From NCBI GenBank assembly GCA_905211505.1, contig CAJMAX010000009.1:1-29104 (forward strand): a DNA stretch of 29,104 bases. Reading direction: 5' to 3'. Of this stretch, positions 13,476 to 23,428 are shown one piece after another. Origin of the DNA: an uncultured bacterium (GTDB lineage Bacteria > Cyanobacteriota > Vampirovibrionia > Gastranaerophilales > Gastranaerophilaceae). The translations under genes and the position numbers were made by a program. How positions within the stretch are numbered: position 1 is the stretch's first letter; each line of letters opens with the position of its first letter. The notes under the pieces are model-generated. The model was not told where the DNA came from. It ran no database searches and saw only the letters and a list, made by a program, of their open reading frames with translations.

Positions 13476-15212
13476 ATGAAAATGTCAAAATTATTTGTGC
13501 AAACATTGAGAGAATTTCCATCAGATGCTGAAGTTGTATCTCATAAAATGCTTGCAAGAGCAGGGTATATAAGAAAACTTACATCCGGAGTTTATAACTA
13601 TTTGCCGCTGATGTGGAGAGTCTTAAAAAAAGTTGAAAACATAGTAAGAGACGAAATGGATAAAGCCGGAGCACAAGAACTTTTAATGCCGTTTGTTCAG
13701 CCAAAAGAACTCTGGATTGAATCAGGCAGATGGGAAGCTTACGGAAAAGAATTGATGCGCCTAAAAGATCGCCACAACCGTGAAATGTGCCTTGGACCAA
13801 CTCATGAAGAAATTATTACAGCAGTAGCCAGAGATGTACTAAAATCATATAAACAGCTGCCTACAAATCTTTATCAAATTCAATCTAAATTCAGGGATGA
13901 AGTAAGACCTAGATTTGGACTTTTAAGGGGCAGAGAATTCATAATGAAAGATGCATATAGCTTTGGCACATCTCAGGAAGAACTTGAAAAAGAATATGAA
14001 AACATGGCCCAAGCATACAGAAATATCTTCAAAAGATGCGGATTAGATACTAAAATGGTTCAATCTGACTCCGGTGCAATCGGAGGAAGCGTTTCTCATG
14101 AATTTATGGTAATCACAACGACTGATGCCGGAGAAAATGATGTATTTTATTGCGACAACTGTGATTATTCAGCTAATTCAAACCATGCTGTTTCAAAATT
14201 GCCTAATGCTGTTGTCGATGGTAAAGAATACTTTAATAAAAAGGAAATAATAGATACTCCAAATACTCACTCAATTGACGAGTTATCAGCATTTTTAAAT
14301 ATTCCATCAACAATAATTTTAAAATCATTAATTTACATCGTTGACAAAAAACCGGTAATGGCACTTATTAGGGCTGACAAAACTGTTGAAGAAACAAAAC
14401 TTATGAACGCTGTCGGAGGAATGGACATTCGAATTGCAACATCTGGCGAAATTGAAGAACTTATGCAACAAAACGGATTTGATGCAATCCCAGGATTTAT
14501 TGGACCAAAAGGATTTAAAGATATAACAATCATTGCAGATAACACCGTAAAAGAAATGAAAAACTTCGTTGTTGGAATTAATCAAAACGATGTACACATG
14601 GTAGGAGTTAACCTCTCTGACCTTGGTATAGAAGAAATCAAATATGAAGATTTAAGATTGGTTGAAGCCGGTGAATTATGCCCTCAATGCGGTAAACCTC
14701 TAAAAGTTACAAGAGGTATAGAAGTTGGTAATATTTTCCAATTAGGGACAAAATACTCAAAACCAATGAACGCTGTTTATCTTGATAAAGACGGCAAATC
14801 AAAGCCTTATATTATGGGATGCTATGGTATTGGAATTTCCAGAACAGCAGCGGCCGCAGTGGAAGCCCACCATGATGATTTTGGTATAAAATGGCCTTTA
14901 GCTATCGCCCCATACCATGTTGTTATTGTTCCTGTAAGCACCAAAGATGAGACTCAAATGCGTGTAGCAACGCAACTATATGAAGAACTTCTTGCCAATG
15001 GAGTAGAAGCAGTCTTAGATGACAGAGATGAAAGACCTGGTGTAAAATTCAAAGACGCAGATTTAATAGGATTCCCGTACAGAATAACAGTAGGAAAAAC
15101 AATTCAAGAAGGCAATGTTGAATTTGTAATAAGAGAAACAGGTGAAAAAGCACCTATTAAGCCAGAAGAAGCCGCACAAAAAATTATTGAAGCAGTCAAT
15201 AAAATAAAATAA
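13476..15212 (+). CDS. proS: Prolyl-tRNA synthetase, bacterial type with editing insertion
   Basis: Charges tRNA-Pro. About 578 residues, close to E. coli ProS (572). Motif 1 is near the N-terminus (TSGVYNYLPLMWRVLKKVENIVRDEM). Motif 2 covers LGPTHEEIITAVARD to FRDEVRPRFGLLRGREFIMKDAYSF. A long YbaK-like editing insertion follows (about residues 220-400, with VEETKLMNAVGG and the FIGPKGFKDITIIAD core). Motif 3 is GCYGIGISRTAAAAVEAHHDD, and the C-terminal anticodon domain begins at IAPYHVVIVPVS. ATG 13476 is preferred because GAGGGA precedes it at normal distance; the ATG at 13461 overlaps that site. Transcription ends at the hairpin 15229-15259. Both synthetases in this window sit alone rather than in aaRS clusters. 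Confidence 0.96.
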   Translation: MKMSKLFVQTLREFPSDAEVVSHKMLARAGYIRKLTSGVYNYLPLMWRVLKKVENIVRDEMDKAGAQELLMPFVQPKELWIESGRWEAYGKELMRLKDRHNREMCLGPTHEEIITAVARDVLKSYKQLPTNLYQIQSKFRDEVRPRFGLLRGREFIMKDAYSFGTSQEELEKEYENMAQAYRNIFKRCGLDTKMVQSDSGAIGGSVSHEFMVITTTDAGENDVFYCDNCDYSANSNHAVSKLPNAVVDGKEYFNKKEIIDTPNTHSIDELSAFLNIPSTIILKSLIYIVDKKPVMALIRADKTVEETKLMNAVGGMDIRIATSGEIEELMQQNGFDAIPGFIGPKGFKDITIIADNTVKEMKNFVVGINQNDVHMVGVNLSDLGIEEIKYEDLRLVEAGELCPQCGKPLKVTRGIEVGNIFQLGTKYSKPMNAVYLDKDGKSKPYIMGCYGIGISRTAAAAVEAHHDDFGIKWPLAIAPYHVVIVPVSTKDETQMRVATQLYEELLANGVEAVLDDRDERPGVKFKDADLIGFPYRITVGKTIQEGNVEFVIRETGEKAPIKPEEAAQKIIEAVNKIK

Positions 15213-15228
15213 AAATATTTTATACATT

Positions 15229-15259
15229 AAAAAGTCGAAGTTTTGAACTTCGACTTTTT
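15229..15259. terminator. Bidirectional terminator between proS and dedA
   Basis: Perfect 14-base stem (15229-15242 with 15246-15259) and a three-base loop, A-rich on the left arm and T-rich on the right, between convergent genes. Confidence 0.87.
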
Positions 15260-15282
15260 GTTATATAAAATAAAAAAATTAT

Positions 15283-15903
15283 CTAACTTTCTTTAAGATG
15301 CTTAATATGTTTCCAAACATAAATTCCACCAAGAATTAAAATAACTAAAATAATAACAATGTCGAATTTATGCCAAATTGCTTTTAATTTATCAAGATGT
15401 TCTCCAAGTTTTACTCCAACATAAACAAGAAGATAACTCCAGATCAACGAACCCAGAAAGGTCAGAGTAAAAAAAGTTCTTTTTCTTGCTTTTAAAATAC
15501 CTGCAGGTAATGAAATGAATGTTCTTACTACTGGCAGCATCCTACATATAAAAAAGGCCCAATCTCCATATTTTTCAACCCATTTATCAGCTTCATCCAA
15601 ATCTTTTTTTGATACAAGAATATATTTGCCATATTTTTCAAAAAATTTACGTCCTCCAAAATATCCAAGATAATATGATGGAATTGAACCAATAACACAT
15701 CCAATCGCACCTGCGAATGCTGCCATATGAAACCCCATTTCGCCCTTGCTTACAAGATAACCTGCAAATGGTAAAACAGCCTCACTTGGCAGTGGAATAT
15801 TACATGACTCAATCGCCATTAATAATGCAATACCTGCCGGTCCCATAGCCGTAATAACACTTTCTATCCAGTTAATTAAACCAGTTAAAATACTATCCAA
15901 CAT
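15283..15903 (-). CDS. DedA-family membrane protein
   Basis: A 206-residue inner membrane protein of the DedA/VTT superfamily. Bacterial DedA proteins are implicated in recycling (flipping) of polyprenyl phosphate and phospholipids. Family marks: ESCNIPLPSEAVLPFAG near residues 32-48 (re-entrant loop with the acidic residue), YYLGYFGGRKFFEKYGKY, and FFICRMLPVVRTFISLPAGILK near 118-139 with the conserved Arg/Pro/Arg. A hydrophobic helix (IVIILVILILGGIYVW) closes the protein, followed by a Lys/His tail. AGGGAGAG precedes the ATG. It is transcribed alone from a promoter at 15937-15965 and converges on proS. The exact subgroup (DedA, YohD, YqjA type) cannot be told by eye. Confidence 0.93.
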   Translation of the reverse strand: MLDSILTGLINWIESVITAMGPAGIALLMAIESCNIPLPSEAVLPFAGYLVSKGEMGFHMAAFAGAIGCVIGSIPSYYLGYFGGRKFFEKYGKYILVSKKDLDEADKWVEKYGDWAFFICRMLPVVRTFISLPAGILKARKRTFFTLTFLGSLIWSYLLVYVGVKLGEHLDKLKAIWHKFDIVIILVILILGGIYVWKHIKHLKES

Positions 15904-15936
15904 AATTTATTTCTCTCCCTAAAAATATCTAAAATA

Positions 15937-15965
15937 ATTATACCAAAAATAAATAAGAATCACAG
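15937..15965 (-). promoter_or_regulatory. dedA promoter
   Basis: On the minus strand CTGTGA (15965-15960), 17 bases, TATAAT (15942-15937), about 35 bases before the dedA ATG. The -10 is perfect and the -35 weak. Confidence 0.5.
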
Positions 15966-15977
15966 ATGTTAATATTA

Positions 15978-16014
15978 AAAAAGGCTCTTGCCACAAAAAA
16001 GCAAGAACCTTTTT
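15978..16014 (-). terminator. Terminator after the HU gene
   Basis: Arms 15978-15991 and 16001-16014 pair over 14 positions with a nine-base loop. The one irregular position is a G-U on the minus strand but C/A on the plus strand, which assigns it to the HU transcript. Confidence 0.8.
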
Positions 16015-16036
16015 CATATTTACATCAATATGTTTA

Positions 16037-16315
16037 CTATTTTCCGTTAACAACAGTTTTGAATTTTTTACCAGCTGAGAAAGCAGGAACTGTTTTTGCA
16101 GGAATTTTTAATTCTTTACCAGTTTGAGGGTTTCTACCAGTTCTAGCAGCTCTTTTGCGAGGTTCAAATGTACCAAAACCAACTAAAGTAACTTTTTTAC
16201 CTTTAGCAACTGTTTTTTGAATAGTATCAATTAAAGAAGTTAAAACTTCTGTTGCTTCTTTTTGAGTAACGTTAGCTTTTTTTGCGACTTCTTGTACTAA
16301 TTCTTCTTTGTTCAT
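16037..16315 (-). CDS. HU-family DNA-binding protein
   Basis: A histone-like nucleoid protein of 92 residues that binds and bends DNA as a dimer. The sequence is a textbook HU: MNKEELVQEVAKKANVTQKEA at the N-terminal helices, VTLVGFGTFEPRKRAARTGRNPQTG (dimer core and start of the beta arm with the conserved RNPQTG), KIPAKTVPAFSAGKKFK at the end. ATG 16315 is chosen because AGAAGGAG lies at ideal distance; the in-frame extension to 16342 adds ten residues foreign to the family. Own promoter at 16348-16375 and own terminator indicate a monocistronic, probably highly expressed gene. HU rather than IHF is judged from the lack of IHF-specific features. Confidence 0.97.
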   Translation of the reverse strand: MNKEELVQEVAKKANVTQKEATEVLTSLIDTIQKTVAKGKKVTLVGFGTFEPRKRAARTGRNPQTGKELKIPAKTVPAFSAGKKFKTVVNGK

Positions 16316-16347
16316 AATAAAACTCCTTCTTCTTGTGTACAAAAATA

Positions 16348-16375
16348 ATTATATAAAAAATTTCCTGCAATGCAA
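16348..16375 (-). promoter_or_regulatory. HU gene promoter
   Basis: Minus strand TTGCAT (16375-16370), 16 bases, perfect TATAAT (16353-16348). The predicted start near 16341 leaves a leader of about 26 bases carrying AGAAGGAG. Confidence 0.7.
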
Positions 16376-16518
16376 GTATTTTAACGAATATTAACACTTT
16401 TTAATAAAAAAAACATACTAATAGTGGAAAAATAAAAAGGTTAACACATACTCTTAACGCAAATACCATTGCAAATTGTATCAATATATTTATATAAAAA
16501 GACCTTTTCCTGCTTTTT

Positions 16519-16527
16519 TGATAAAAT
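16519..16527 (+). promoter_or_regulatory. Extended -10 upstream of the glycosyltransferase operon
   Basis: TGATAAAAT after a T-run, 51 bases before the ATG. No clear -35. The remainder of 16376-16578 holds nothing else I can identify. Confidence 0.4.
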
Positions 16528-16578
16528 CATGTTTGTAAGTAAAAAGTTTTTTGTAGGAAGTAAGAAGAATAAGTTGAT

Positions 16579-17946
16579 ATGAAAGAACGAATTTTATTAT
16601 TTTTTATTGTCTTGGGGTTAACAGCATTTATTTACATATTCCAAAGCTACACAGTATGGGGACTCGCAATTTTAGTTCTATTAATGGCGGTGTATGCTAT
16701 CTTTACAAATATTGCCTATAAAATAAAAAAAAGAAAAAGTCTTAAAAATCCACAATTAAAAAATGAAGAATATAAACCGTTTGTTAGTATAATGATTCCC
16801 GCACACAATGAAGAATCTGTAATTTCAAACACAATTGAAACAGTTCTGAATTTGGATTATCCGAATTTTGAAATAATTGCAATTGATGATAGAAGTACTG
16901 ATAATACTGCATCTGTACTTAAAGATTTGGAAAAGAAATATCCGGAGAAAGTTATAGCTTTTATCAGACCTAAAGAAGCTTTTCCAGGAAAATCTGCGGT
17001 ACTAAATGATGCTTTAGAATTTGCAAAAGGTGAAGCAATTCTCGTATTTGATGCTGATGCAACAATGGCTCCGGATTTTTTAACAAATCTGGTATATGAA
17101 CTTGAACCAAAAGATGTAGGTGCAGTACAAGCCAGAAAAGTTGTAAGGAATAAAGATATTAACATCTTAACCCGCTGTCAAAACAATGAAATGACAATGG
17201 ATACATATTTTCAGGTAAGCAGAGACTCTGTAAAAGGTGCTGTTGAACTTCGAGGTAACGGAGAATTAATTAAAAGAACCGCACTGGAAGATATTGGAGG
17301 GTGGAACAATTATACAATTACAGATGACCTGGATATGTCAACACGCTTGCACATAAAAGGGTGGGACGTGCGATTCTGTCATGAAACAATAGTTTATGAA
17401 GAAGGTATAATGTACCTGTTTCCACTATACAGACAGCGCAGACGCTGGCTGGAAGGAACAATAAGAAGATATCTTGAATATTTCTGGGATATTTTGACTT
17501 CTAAAAAAATGTCTATGCGTGTGCGTGTTGATATGATAGCTTACATTTCTGAATTCATAATGCCCGGATGGTTCATAATTGAAATTGGCATATTACTAAT
17601 GAAAATAATCGTCAAAGATGCACCACCTCATATATTATTATCATCGATAATTATGGGAGCAATTATAGGACTTGGTTTTATGATTGCTTGCAGATACAGC
17701 TTGAGAAGATATGACAATCTCTCAAGAAAAGATGCATTTTTTCAAGCAATAGAAACATCTATTTATCTTTTGCTTATATGGTTCCCACTTGTTTTATTCA
17801 TAGGAACAAAAATCCTGTTTATGAAAAAAGATATGAACTGGGGTAAAACTGCGCATGGTTTAATTCAACATGAACATGCTATTCAAAAAGCAAAAGAAAA
17901 AATAAAAAAAGCTAAAGAAGAATTAAAAAAATTACTAAAGAAATAG
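16579..17946 (+). CDS. Membrane glycosyltransferase family 2 (processive beta-glycan synthase-like)
   Basis: A 455-residue enzyme with two N-terminal membrane helices (about 4-23 and 27-46), a cytosolic GT2 catalytic domain and several C-terminal helices (about 320-435). All catalytic landmarks are visible: FVSIMIPAHNEESV, DDRSTDN (UDP-binding Asp), FDADAT (the DxD-type metal site), ITDDLDMS (TED-like catalytic base) and QRRRW (QxxRW). This architecture is that of chitin/hyaluronan/poly-N-acetylglucosamine synthases (NodC, PgaC/IcaA), so an exported beta-linked polysaccharide from a UDP-sugar is the likely product. The sugar cannot be told. A basic coiled tail (KAKEKIKKAKEELKKLLKK) ends the protein. 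No pga/ica partner genes accompany it. apt follows after 11 bases, an operon by proximity rather than by function. Confidence 0.9.
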   Translation: MKERILLFFIVLGLTAFIYIFQSYTVWGLAILVLLMAVYAIFTNIAYKIKKRKSLKNPQLKNEEYKPFVSIMIPAHNEESVISNTIETVLNLDYPNFEIIAIDDRSTDNTASVLKDLEKKYPEKVIAFIRPKEAFPGKSAVLNDALEFAKGEAILVFDADATMAPDFLTNLVYELEPKDVGAVQARKVVRNKDINILTRCQNNEMTMDTYFQVSRDSVKGAVELRGNGELIKRTALEDIGGWNNYTITDDLDMSTRLHIKGWDVRFCHETIVYEEGIMYLFPLYRQRRRWLEGTIRRYLEYFWDILTSKKMSMRVRVDMIAYISEFIMPGWFIIEIGILLMKIIVKDAPPHILLSSIIMGAIIGLGFMIACRYSLRRYDNLSRKDAFFQAIETSIYLLLIWFPLVLFIGTKILFMKKDMNWGKTAHGLIQHEHAIQKAKEKIKKAKEELKKLLKK

Positions 17947-17957
17947 GAGAAATATAA

Positions 17958-18491
17958 ATGGCAACATTAACAATTGAAGATGTAAAAGCAAAAATCAGAG
18001 CAGTCCCAAATTTTCCCAAAGAAGGAATTGTGTTCCGAGATATAACAACAGGTTTAAAAGACGCACAAACAATGAAAGAGATGGTAGATTACTTGTGTGC
18101 GCAATATAGTGATTGTAAAATTGATTACATTGCCGGTATAGAAAGCCGCGGATTCATATTTGGGATGCCGATGGCCTATAAATTAAACTGTGGCTTCATT
18201 CCAATCAGAAAACCTAATAAATTGCCTGCTGAAACAATTAAAGAAAGCTATGATCTTGAATATGGTTCTGACACAATTGAAATGCACGCAGATTCTTTCG
18301 AAAAAGGTGCAAATGTTTTAGTTGTAGATGATCTTTTAGCAACAGGTGGAACAGCAAAGGCTGCTTGCAACCTTGTAAAAAAAGCTGGTGGAAATTTAGT
18401 TGGAGCAGCATTTCTAATTGAACTCAAAGACTTAAATGGTAGAGAAAAATTAGGAAATTGCGGAAAAGTAATTTCTATGTTACAATATTAG
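17958..18491 (+). CDS. apt: Adenine phosphoribosyltransferase
   Basis: A cytosolic salvage enzyme making AMP from adenine and PRPP. The 177 residues are close to the usual 170-183. The PRPP-binding signature VLVVDDLLATGGTAKAA lies near residues 114-130. IRAVPNFPKEGIVFRDITTGL at the N-terminus is specific for APRT, as are the flexible-loop region FIPIRKPNKLP and the adenine-site sequence IESRGFIFG. AGGAGA precedes the ATG at good spacing. It could reuse adenine released by the MTA phosphorylase encoded at 10653-11453. It lies between the glycosyltransferase and a small secreted protein in one unit ending at 18772-18802. Confidence 0.96.
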   Translation: MATLTIEDVKAKIRAVPNFPKEGIVFRDITTGLKDAQTMKEMVDYLCAQYSDCKIDYIAGIESRGFIFGMPMAYKLNCGFIPIRKPNKLPAETIKESYDLEYGSDTIEMHADSFEKGANVLVVDDLLATGGTAKAACNLVKKAGGNLVGAAFLIELKDLNGREKLGNCGKVISMLQY

Positions 18492-18518
18492 TAAAAATAA
18501 TAACATAGGAGAAATCAT

Positions 18519-18767
18519 ATGAAAAAATTAGCAATATTATTCGTTGTAATATTATTTCAGACTCAAGTTATAGCAGCTTCAGCAGTAACAAATTCTAATT
18601 ATAATAAACAACCAGCTAAAAAAGTTCAACCTCAACAAGTAAAACAGGTAAAAAATCAAACAACTCAAACAAAACCAACAAGTGATAATGATGATTACCT
18701 TTTAAAATATAATATTAATGACCTTGAAGCTGCACCTTGGTTAAATAATGGACAAAGAAAATTATAA
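18519..18767 (+). CDS. Small secreted protein of unknown function
   Basis: 82 residues. It begins with a Sec signal peptide, MKKLAILFVVILFQTQVIAASA, with cleavage likely after an Ala near 19-22. The mature part of about 60 residues has a Gln/Lys/Thr-rich, repeat-like, probably disordered stretch (KKVQPQQVKQVKNQTTQTK) and an acidic/aromatic C-terminal piece (DDYLLKYNINDLEAAPWLNN). No cysteine, so neither a lipoprotein nor disulfide bonded. The ribosome site is strong (TAGGAGA), the gene sits 27 bases after apt, and a perfect terminator follows, so it looks genuinely expressed. No family recognised. The conserved-looking C-terminal end is where a function would be sought. Confidence 0.75.
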   Translation: MKKLAILFVVILFQTQVIAASAVTNSNYNKQPAKKVQPQQVKQVKNQTTQTKPTSDNDDYLLKYNINDLEAAPWLNNGQRKL

Positions 18768-18771
18768 TAGT

Positions 18772-18802
18772 AAAAAGCTCTCTAATATACAGAGAGCTTT
18801 TT
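18772..18802 (+). terminator. Terminator of the GT2-apt-secreted protein unit
   Basis: Perfect 12-base stem (18772-18783 with 18791-18802), seven-base loop, TTTTT on the 3' arm. Confidence 0.87.
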
Positions 18803-18823
18803 ATTCCATTATATTTAATCAAT

Positions 18824-18865
18824 AAGAAAACGTGAAACCTGATAAATCAGGTTTCACGTTTTCTT
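18824..18865 (-). terminator. Terminator of the speB-ligA-SIMPL unit
   Basis: Perfect 19-base stem (18824-18842 with 18847-18865) and a four-base loop, 12 bases past the stop of the SIMPL gene. It can work on both strands, but a separate plus-strand terminator already lies at 18772. Confidence 0.85.
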
Positions 18866-18877
18866 TCTAGATATTTA

Positions 18878-19639
18878 CTATTTCAAATAGAAACTTGCAT
18901 TTACAGTTGAATATATTCGCACAACACCAGGCTCAATCTGAGTAGGAGCAGATTCTACCATATCCATAGCCCCGGAAGCCTTTACCATCATATTTCTATA
19001 TTGAGGGACCCCATATCGACCGCTAACAGAACATGATGTATCCAGAGATTTTATACCGGTTACACTTGAACCAGCAGCACCAGCAACTAAATCAGCTCTT
19101 TTTCTTGCTTGTTTAGTCGCAATAGTCAACAAATCTGCACATTGAGCATCTTTTTCGGATAAACTAAAATTCAAGCTATCAATATTCGTAGCACCAAGAG
19201 ATAAAGACTTATCAATCATAGATGAAATTTTATCTAAAGACTTTGTATGAACTATAATATTATTGGAAACCTCATATTTGTCCAAATTTCTTCTACCGTT
19301 ATTATAAGTATACAAAGGTGTTGCACTATAATTAGAAGTTTTAACATAATCACCATCTGCGTTGTTTATTGCAGATTTTAAATAAGAGTATATTTTATCA
19401 GAAATTTCTTTATTTTTTCTTGAAGCTTCTTGCATAGATTTTTTATCATCAGTTCTAACAGCAATTGAAATTTCAACAGTATCAGGTGCAACTTCTTTTT
19501 CTGAAGTATAAGAAACTGAGACATAACCTTTTTTTGAATTAGAATCGGCCTGACTGTTTATAGCTCCAGCGGATAAAGTTGTCAATGGTGTAGCCAATAA
19601 TACAGCACTAAATAAAGATGCAATTACAATTTTTTTCAT
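18878..19639 (-). CDS. SIMPL (DUF541) domain exported protein
   Basis: About 253 residues, starting at the ATG preceded by GGAGGT (an in-frame extension to 19660 lacks a site). A signal peptide (MKKIVIASLFSAVLLATPLTTLSAGA) precedes one SIMPL domain. Seen: YVSVSYTSEKEVAPDTVEISIAVRTDDK at the start of the domain, YSATPLYTYNNGRRNLDKYEVSNNIIVHTKSLDKISSMIDKSL in the middle, GATNIDSLNFSLS, and the family-typical ATKQARKRADLVAGAAG. Near the end EPGVVRIYSTVNASFYL forms the last strand. Members of this family (E. coli YggE, Brucella BP26) are periplasmic or outer-membrane associated, some assembling into channel-like rings; E. coli YggE has been linked to oxidative stress. The gene lies downstream of a membrane protein and ligA in the same direction. 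Confidence 0.88.
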   Translation of the reverse strand: MKKIVIASLFSAVLLATPLTTLSAGAINSQADSNSKKGYVSVSYTSEKEVAPDTVEISIAVRTDDKKSMQEASRKNKEISDKIYSYLKSAINNADGDYVKTSNYSATPLYTYNNGRRNLDKYEVSNNIIVHTKSLDKISSMIDKSLSLGATNIDSLNFSLSEKDAQCADLLTIATKQARKRADLVAGAAGSSVTGIKSLDTSCSVSGRYGVPQYRNMMVKASGAMDMVESAPTQIEPGVVRIYSTVNASFYLK

Positions 19640-19659
19640 AATACCTCCATAAAATAACA

Positions 19660-20136
19660 TTATTTCAAATTAGAAATAGCTTCATCATCTTTTTTATCAA
19701 CAGTCTTGTCGTTAGCAAGTGCCACAGGTGAAGACATATGGGACAGGTCTTTTTCATTATTATTAATCGAAATATTTGACTTAGATTCAAAGCTGTCAGA
19801 TTTTTGAATCATTCTGTTTACTCGTGTCAACTGCGATTGAATTCTTGCTCTTTTCATAATCATATCAAGCTCTCTGTCTGACAATTCAGGAGTATCTTTA
19901 AATGAAACAGCCAAACCTTTTTTAGACAAAATGCAATATGAAATAGCTACAATACCCCATAATAAAACCCCTTGTAGCAAATTCAATACAGGAAACATAT
20001 ATAATGCAACAAGATATTTATTCCATAAATGCATAGCTACCATACCTGGAAAGACTACGAATCCTGCAAAAAGACATACTCCGATAAATGCTGCTGTTAT
20101 TAATCCTTTAAATCCATCTATTTGAATAATTTTCAT
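19660..20136 (-). CDS. Small membrane protein of unknown function
   Basis: 158 residues. The N-terminal 70 contain two or three hydrophobic segments (GLITAAFIGVCLFAGFVVF, then YLVALYMFPVLNLLQGVLLW running into GIVAISYCIL). The rest is a polar cytoplasmic-looking tail with a basic amphipathic helix (SDRELDMIMKRARIQSQLTR) and a low-complexity Ser/Asn/Asp/Lys end. The start has AAGGTG nearby (TTTAAGGTGTAATATG). It sits 23 bases after the ligA stop and 20 bases before the SIMPL gene start, so it is co-transcribed with both. I do not recognise a family; the pairing with a SIMPL protein suggests an envelope role, which is only inference. Confidence 0.75.
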   Translation of the reverse strand: MKIIQIDGFKGLITAAFIGVCLFAGFVVFPGMVAMHLWNKYLVALYMFPVLNLLQGVLLWGIVAISYCILSKKGLAVSFKDTPELSDRELDMIMKRARIQSQLTRVNRMIQKSDSFESKSNISINNNEKDLSHMSSPVALANDKTVDKKDDEAISNLK

Positions 20137-20159
20137 ATTACACCTTAAATCCTTTTACA

Positions 20160-22181
<2,022 letters not shown>

Positions 22182-23021
22182 CTATGACATCGCCATTAAA
22201 AGTTCTCTTATTACCTTAGTTGCAACAGCTGTTGAAACTCCGCTTGCATCATAATCAGGAGCAAGCTCAACAACATCTGCTCCAACTATATTGAAATCTT
22301 TTAAATACTTAAACCAGCCGACCAGTTCATTAAATGTCATACCTCCGGCTTCCGGAGTCCCTGTTCCAGGCATAATTGATGTATCTAAACAATCTAAATC
22401 AACAGTTACAAATACATTTTTACCTTTTAAAGAATCCAAATCAGAATAATTATGGCACAACGTATTATGCTTGGCCATAAACTCCCATTCTTCTTTCATA
22501 CCTGAACGAATACCAATTTGCTTTATATTTTCAGGTTTAACAAACTTTGAAATATGTCGGATGACAGCACTATGGGACATTTCTTCCCCCATATACTCTT
22601 CTCGTAAATCGGTATGAGCATCAAAATGAACTACGGCCAAGTCATCATAAAATTTAGATACAGCTTTTACTTCAGGAAGAGTAACCAGGTGTTCTCCACC
22701 AATTCCAAAAACCTTTTTACCATCACTATAGATATCTTCAACATTTTGTTCTATTTGTTCCAAAGTTTTGTATGTATTTCCCAGAGGAAATTCCAAATCA
22801 CCAACATCATGAAAATTTACATCTGCAAGCTCTTTATTGAAAATAGGAGAATATTCCTCTAATCCCCAGCTTGCAAGGCGAATTTGCTCAGGTGCAAATC
22901 TGGAACCCGGCCTGTATGAAACAGTTCCATCAAACGGAAGCCCCAACATCACAATATCAGACGAATCGTAATCAGGATTTTGAGCCATCCAACTTCTATC
23001 TAAAAATGGTCCTCGCAACAT
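22182..23021 (-). CDS. speB: Agmatinase (arginase/ureohydrolase family)
   Basis: Hydrolyses agmatine to putrescine and urea with a dinuclear manganese centre. The 279 residues show the metal ligands in order: GIGGEH (His111), VVHFDAHTDL (Asp134, His136, Asp138) and VTVDLDCLDTSIMPGTGTPEAGG (Asp208, Asp210). SHSAVIRH (149-156) and GLPFDGTVSYRPGSRFAP near the N-terminus are also typical of agmatinases. Agmatinase is favoured over arginase by general resemblance to SpeB-type sequences, but guanidinobutyrase or another ureohydrolase cannot be excluded. Strong AAGGAG site before the ATG. A speA-type arginine decarboxylase is not in the window. MTA phosphorylase at 10653 is consistent with an active polyamine route. 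Confidence 0.92.
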   Translation of the reverse strand: MLRGPFLDRSWMAQNPDYDSSDIVMLGLPFDGTVSYRPGSRFAPEQIRLASWGLEEYSPIFNKELADVNFHDVGDLEFPLGNTYKTLEQIEQNVEDIYSDGKKVFGIGGEHLVTLPEVKAVSKFYDDLAVVHFDAHTDLREEYMGEEMSHSAVIRHISKFVKPENIKQIGIRSGMKEEWEFMAKHNTLCHNYSDLDSLKGKNVFVTVDLDCLDTSIMPGTGTPEAGGMTFNELVGWFKYLKDFNIVGADVVELAPDYDASGVSTAVATKVIRELLMAMS

Positions 23022-23076
23022 TTTTTTATTCTCCTTAATATATAACTAACTTTTATAATTTTACTATAAACATTTT

Positions 23077-23427
23077 TTACAATGAAACATTTTTTAAATG
23101 TTGAATTTTCAAAGCCGGATAGAAAGTTATCCCTATCACATCTATTCTATAATTTTTAACATTACTATGTTCCTGCAAATATGAGAATACTCCAGTTTTT
23201 ATATTATTATACTTAGTTTTAGTAATAGCTTCAACAGGAACTCCAAAAGAGTCATTCCTTCGCGTCTTTACTTCTACAAAAATTGTAACACCATTGAATT
23301 TTGCAATAATATCTATTTCGCAATATTTTGAATAATGTTTATTTCGTTCCAAAATTTCGTACCCGTTTTTCAACAGATATTCACAAGCTAAATCTTCTCC
23401 TTTTGAGCCAAATTCTCTGTTATTCAT
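23077..23427 (-). CDS. YraN/UPF0102 family predicted nuclease
   Basis: A small protein (about 116 residues) with the Holliday-junction-resolvase-like PD-(D/E)xK fold. Visible: REFGSKGEDLACEYLLKNGYEILERN at the N-terminus (the conserved Glu helix), CEIDIIAKFNGVTIFVEVKTR, in which Asp and E-x-K form the expected metal site, and VEAITKTKYNNI downstream. The biological substrate is not established for most members. ATG 23427, one base after the queF stop, matches the family's usual N-terminus; a frame extending to 23454 would overlap queF and has no ribosome site. It is translationally linked to queF. The family commonly lies near rnhB/topA or cell-envelope genes, so pairing with queF is not informative. 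Confidence 0.9.
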   Translation of the reverse strand: MNNREFGSKGEDLACEYLLKNGYEILERNKHYSKYCEIDIIAKFNGVTIFVEVKTRRNDSFGVPVEAITKTKYNNIKTGVFSYLQEHSNVKNYRIDVIGITFYPALKIQHLKNVSL

Positions 23428-23428
23428 A

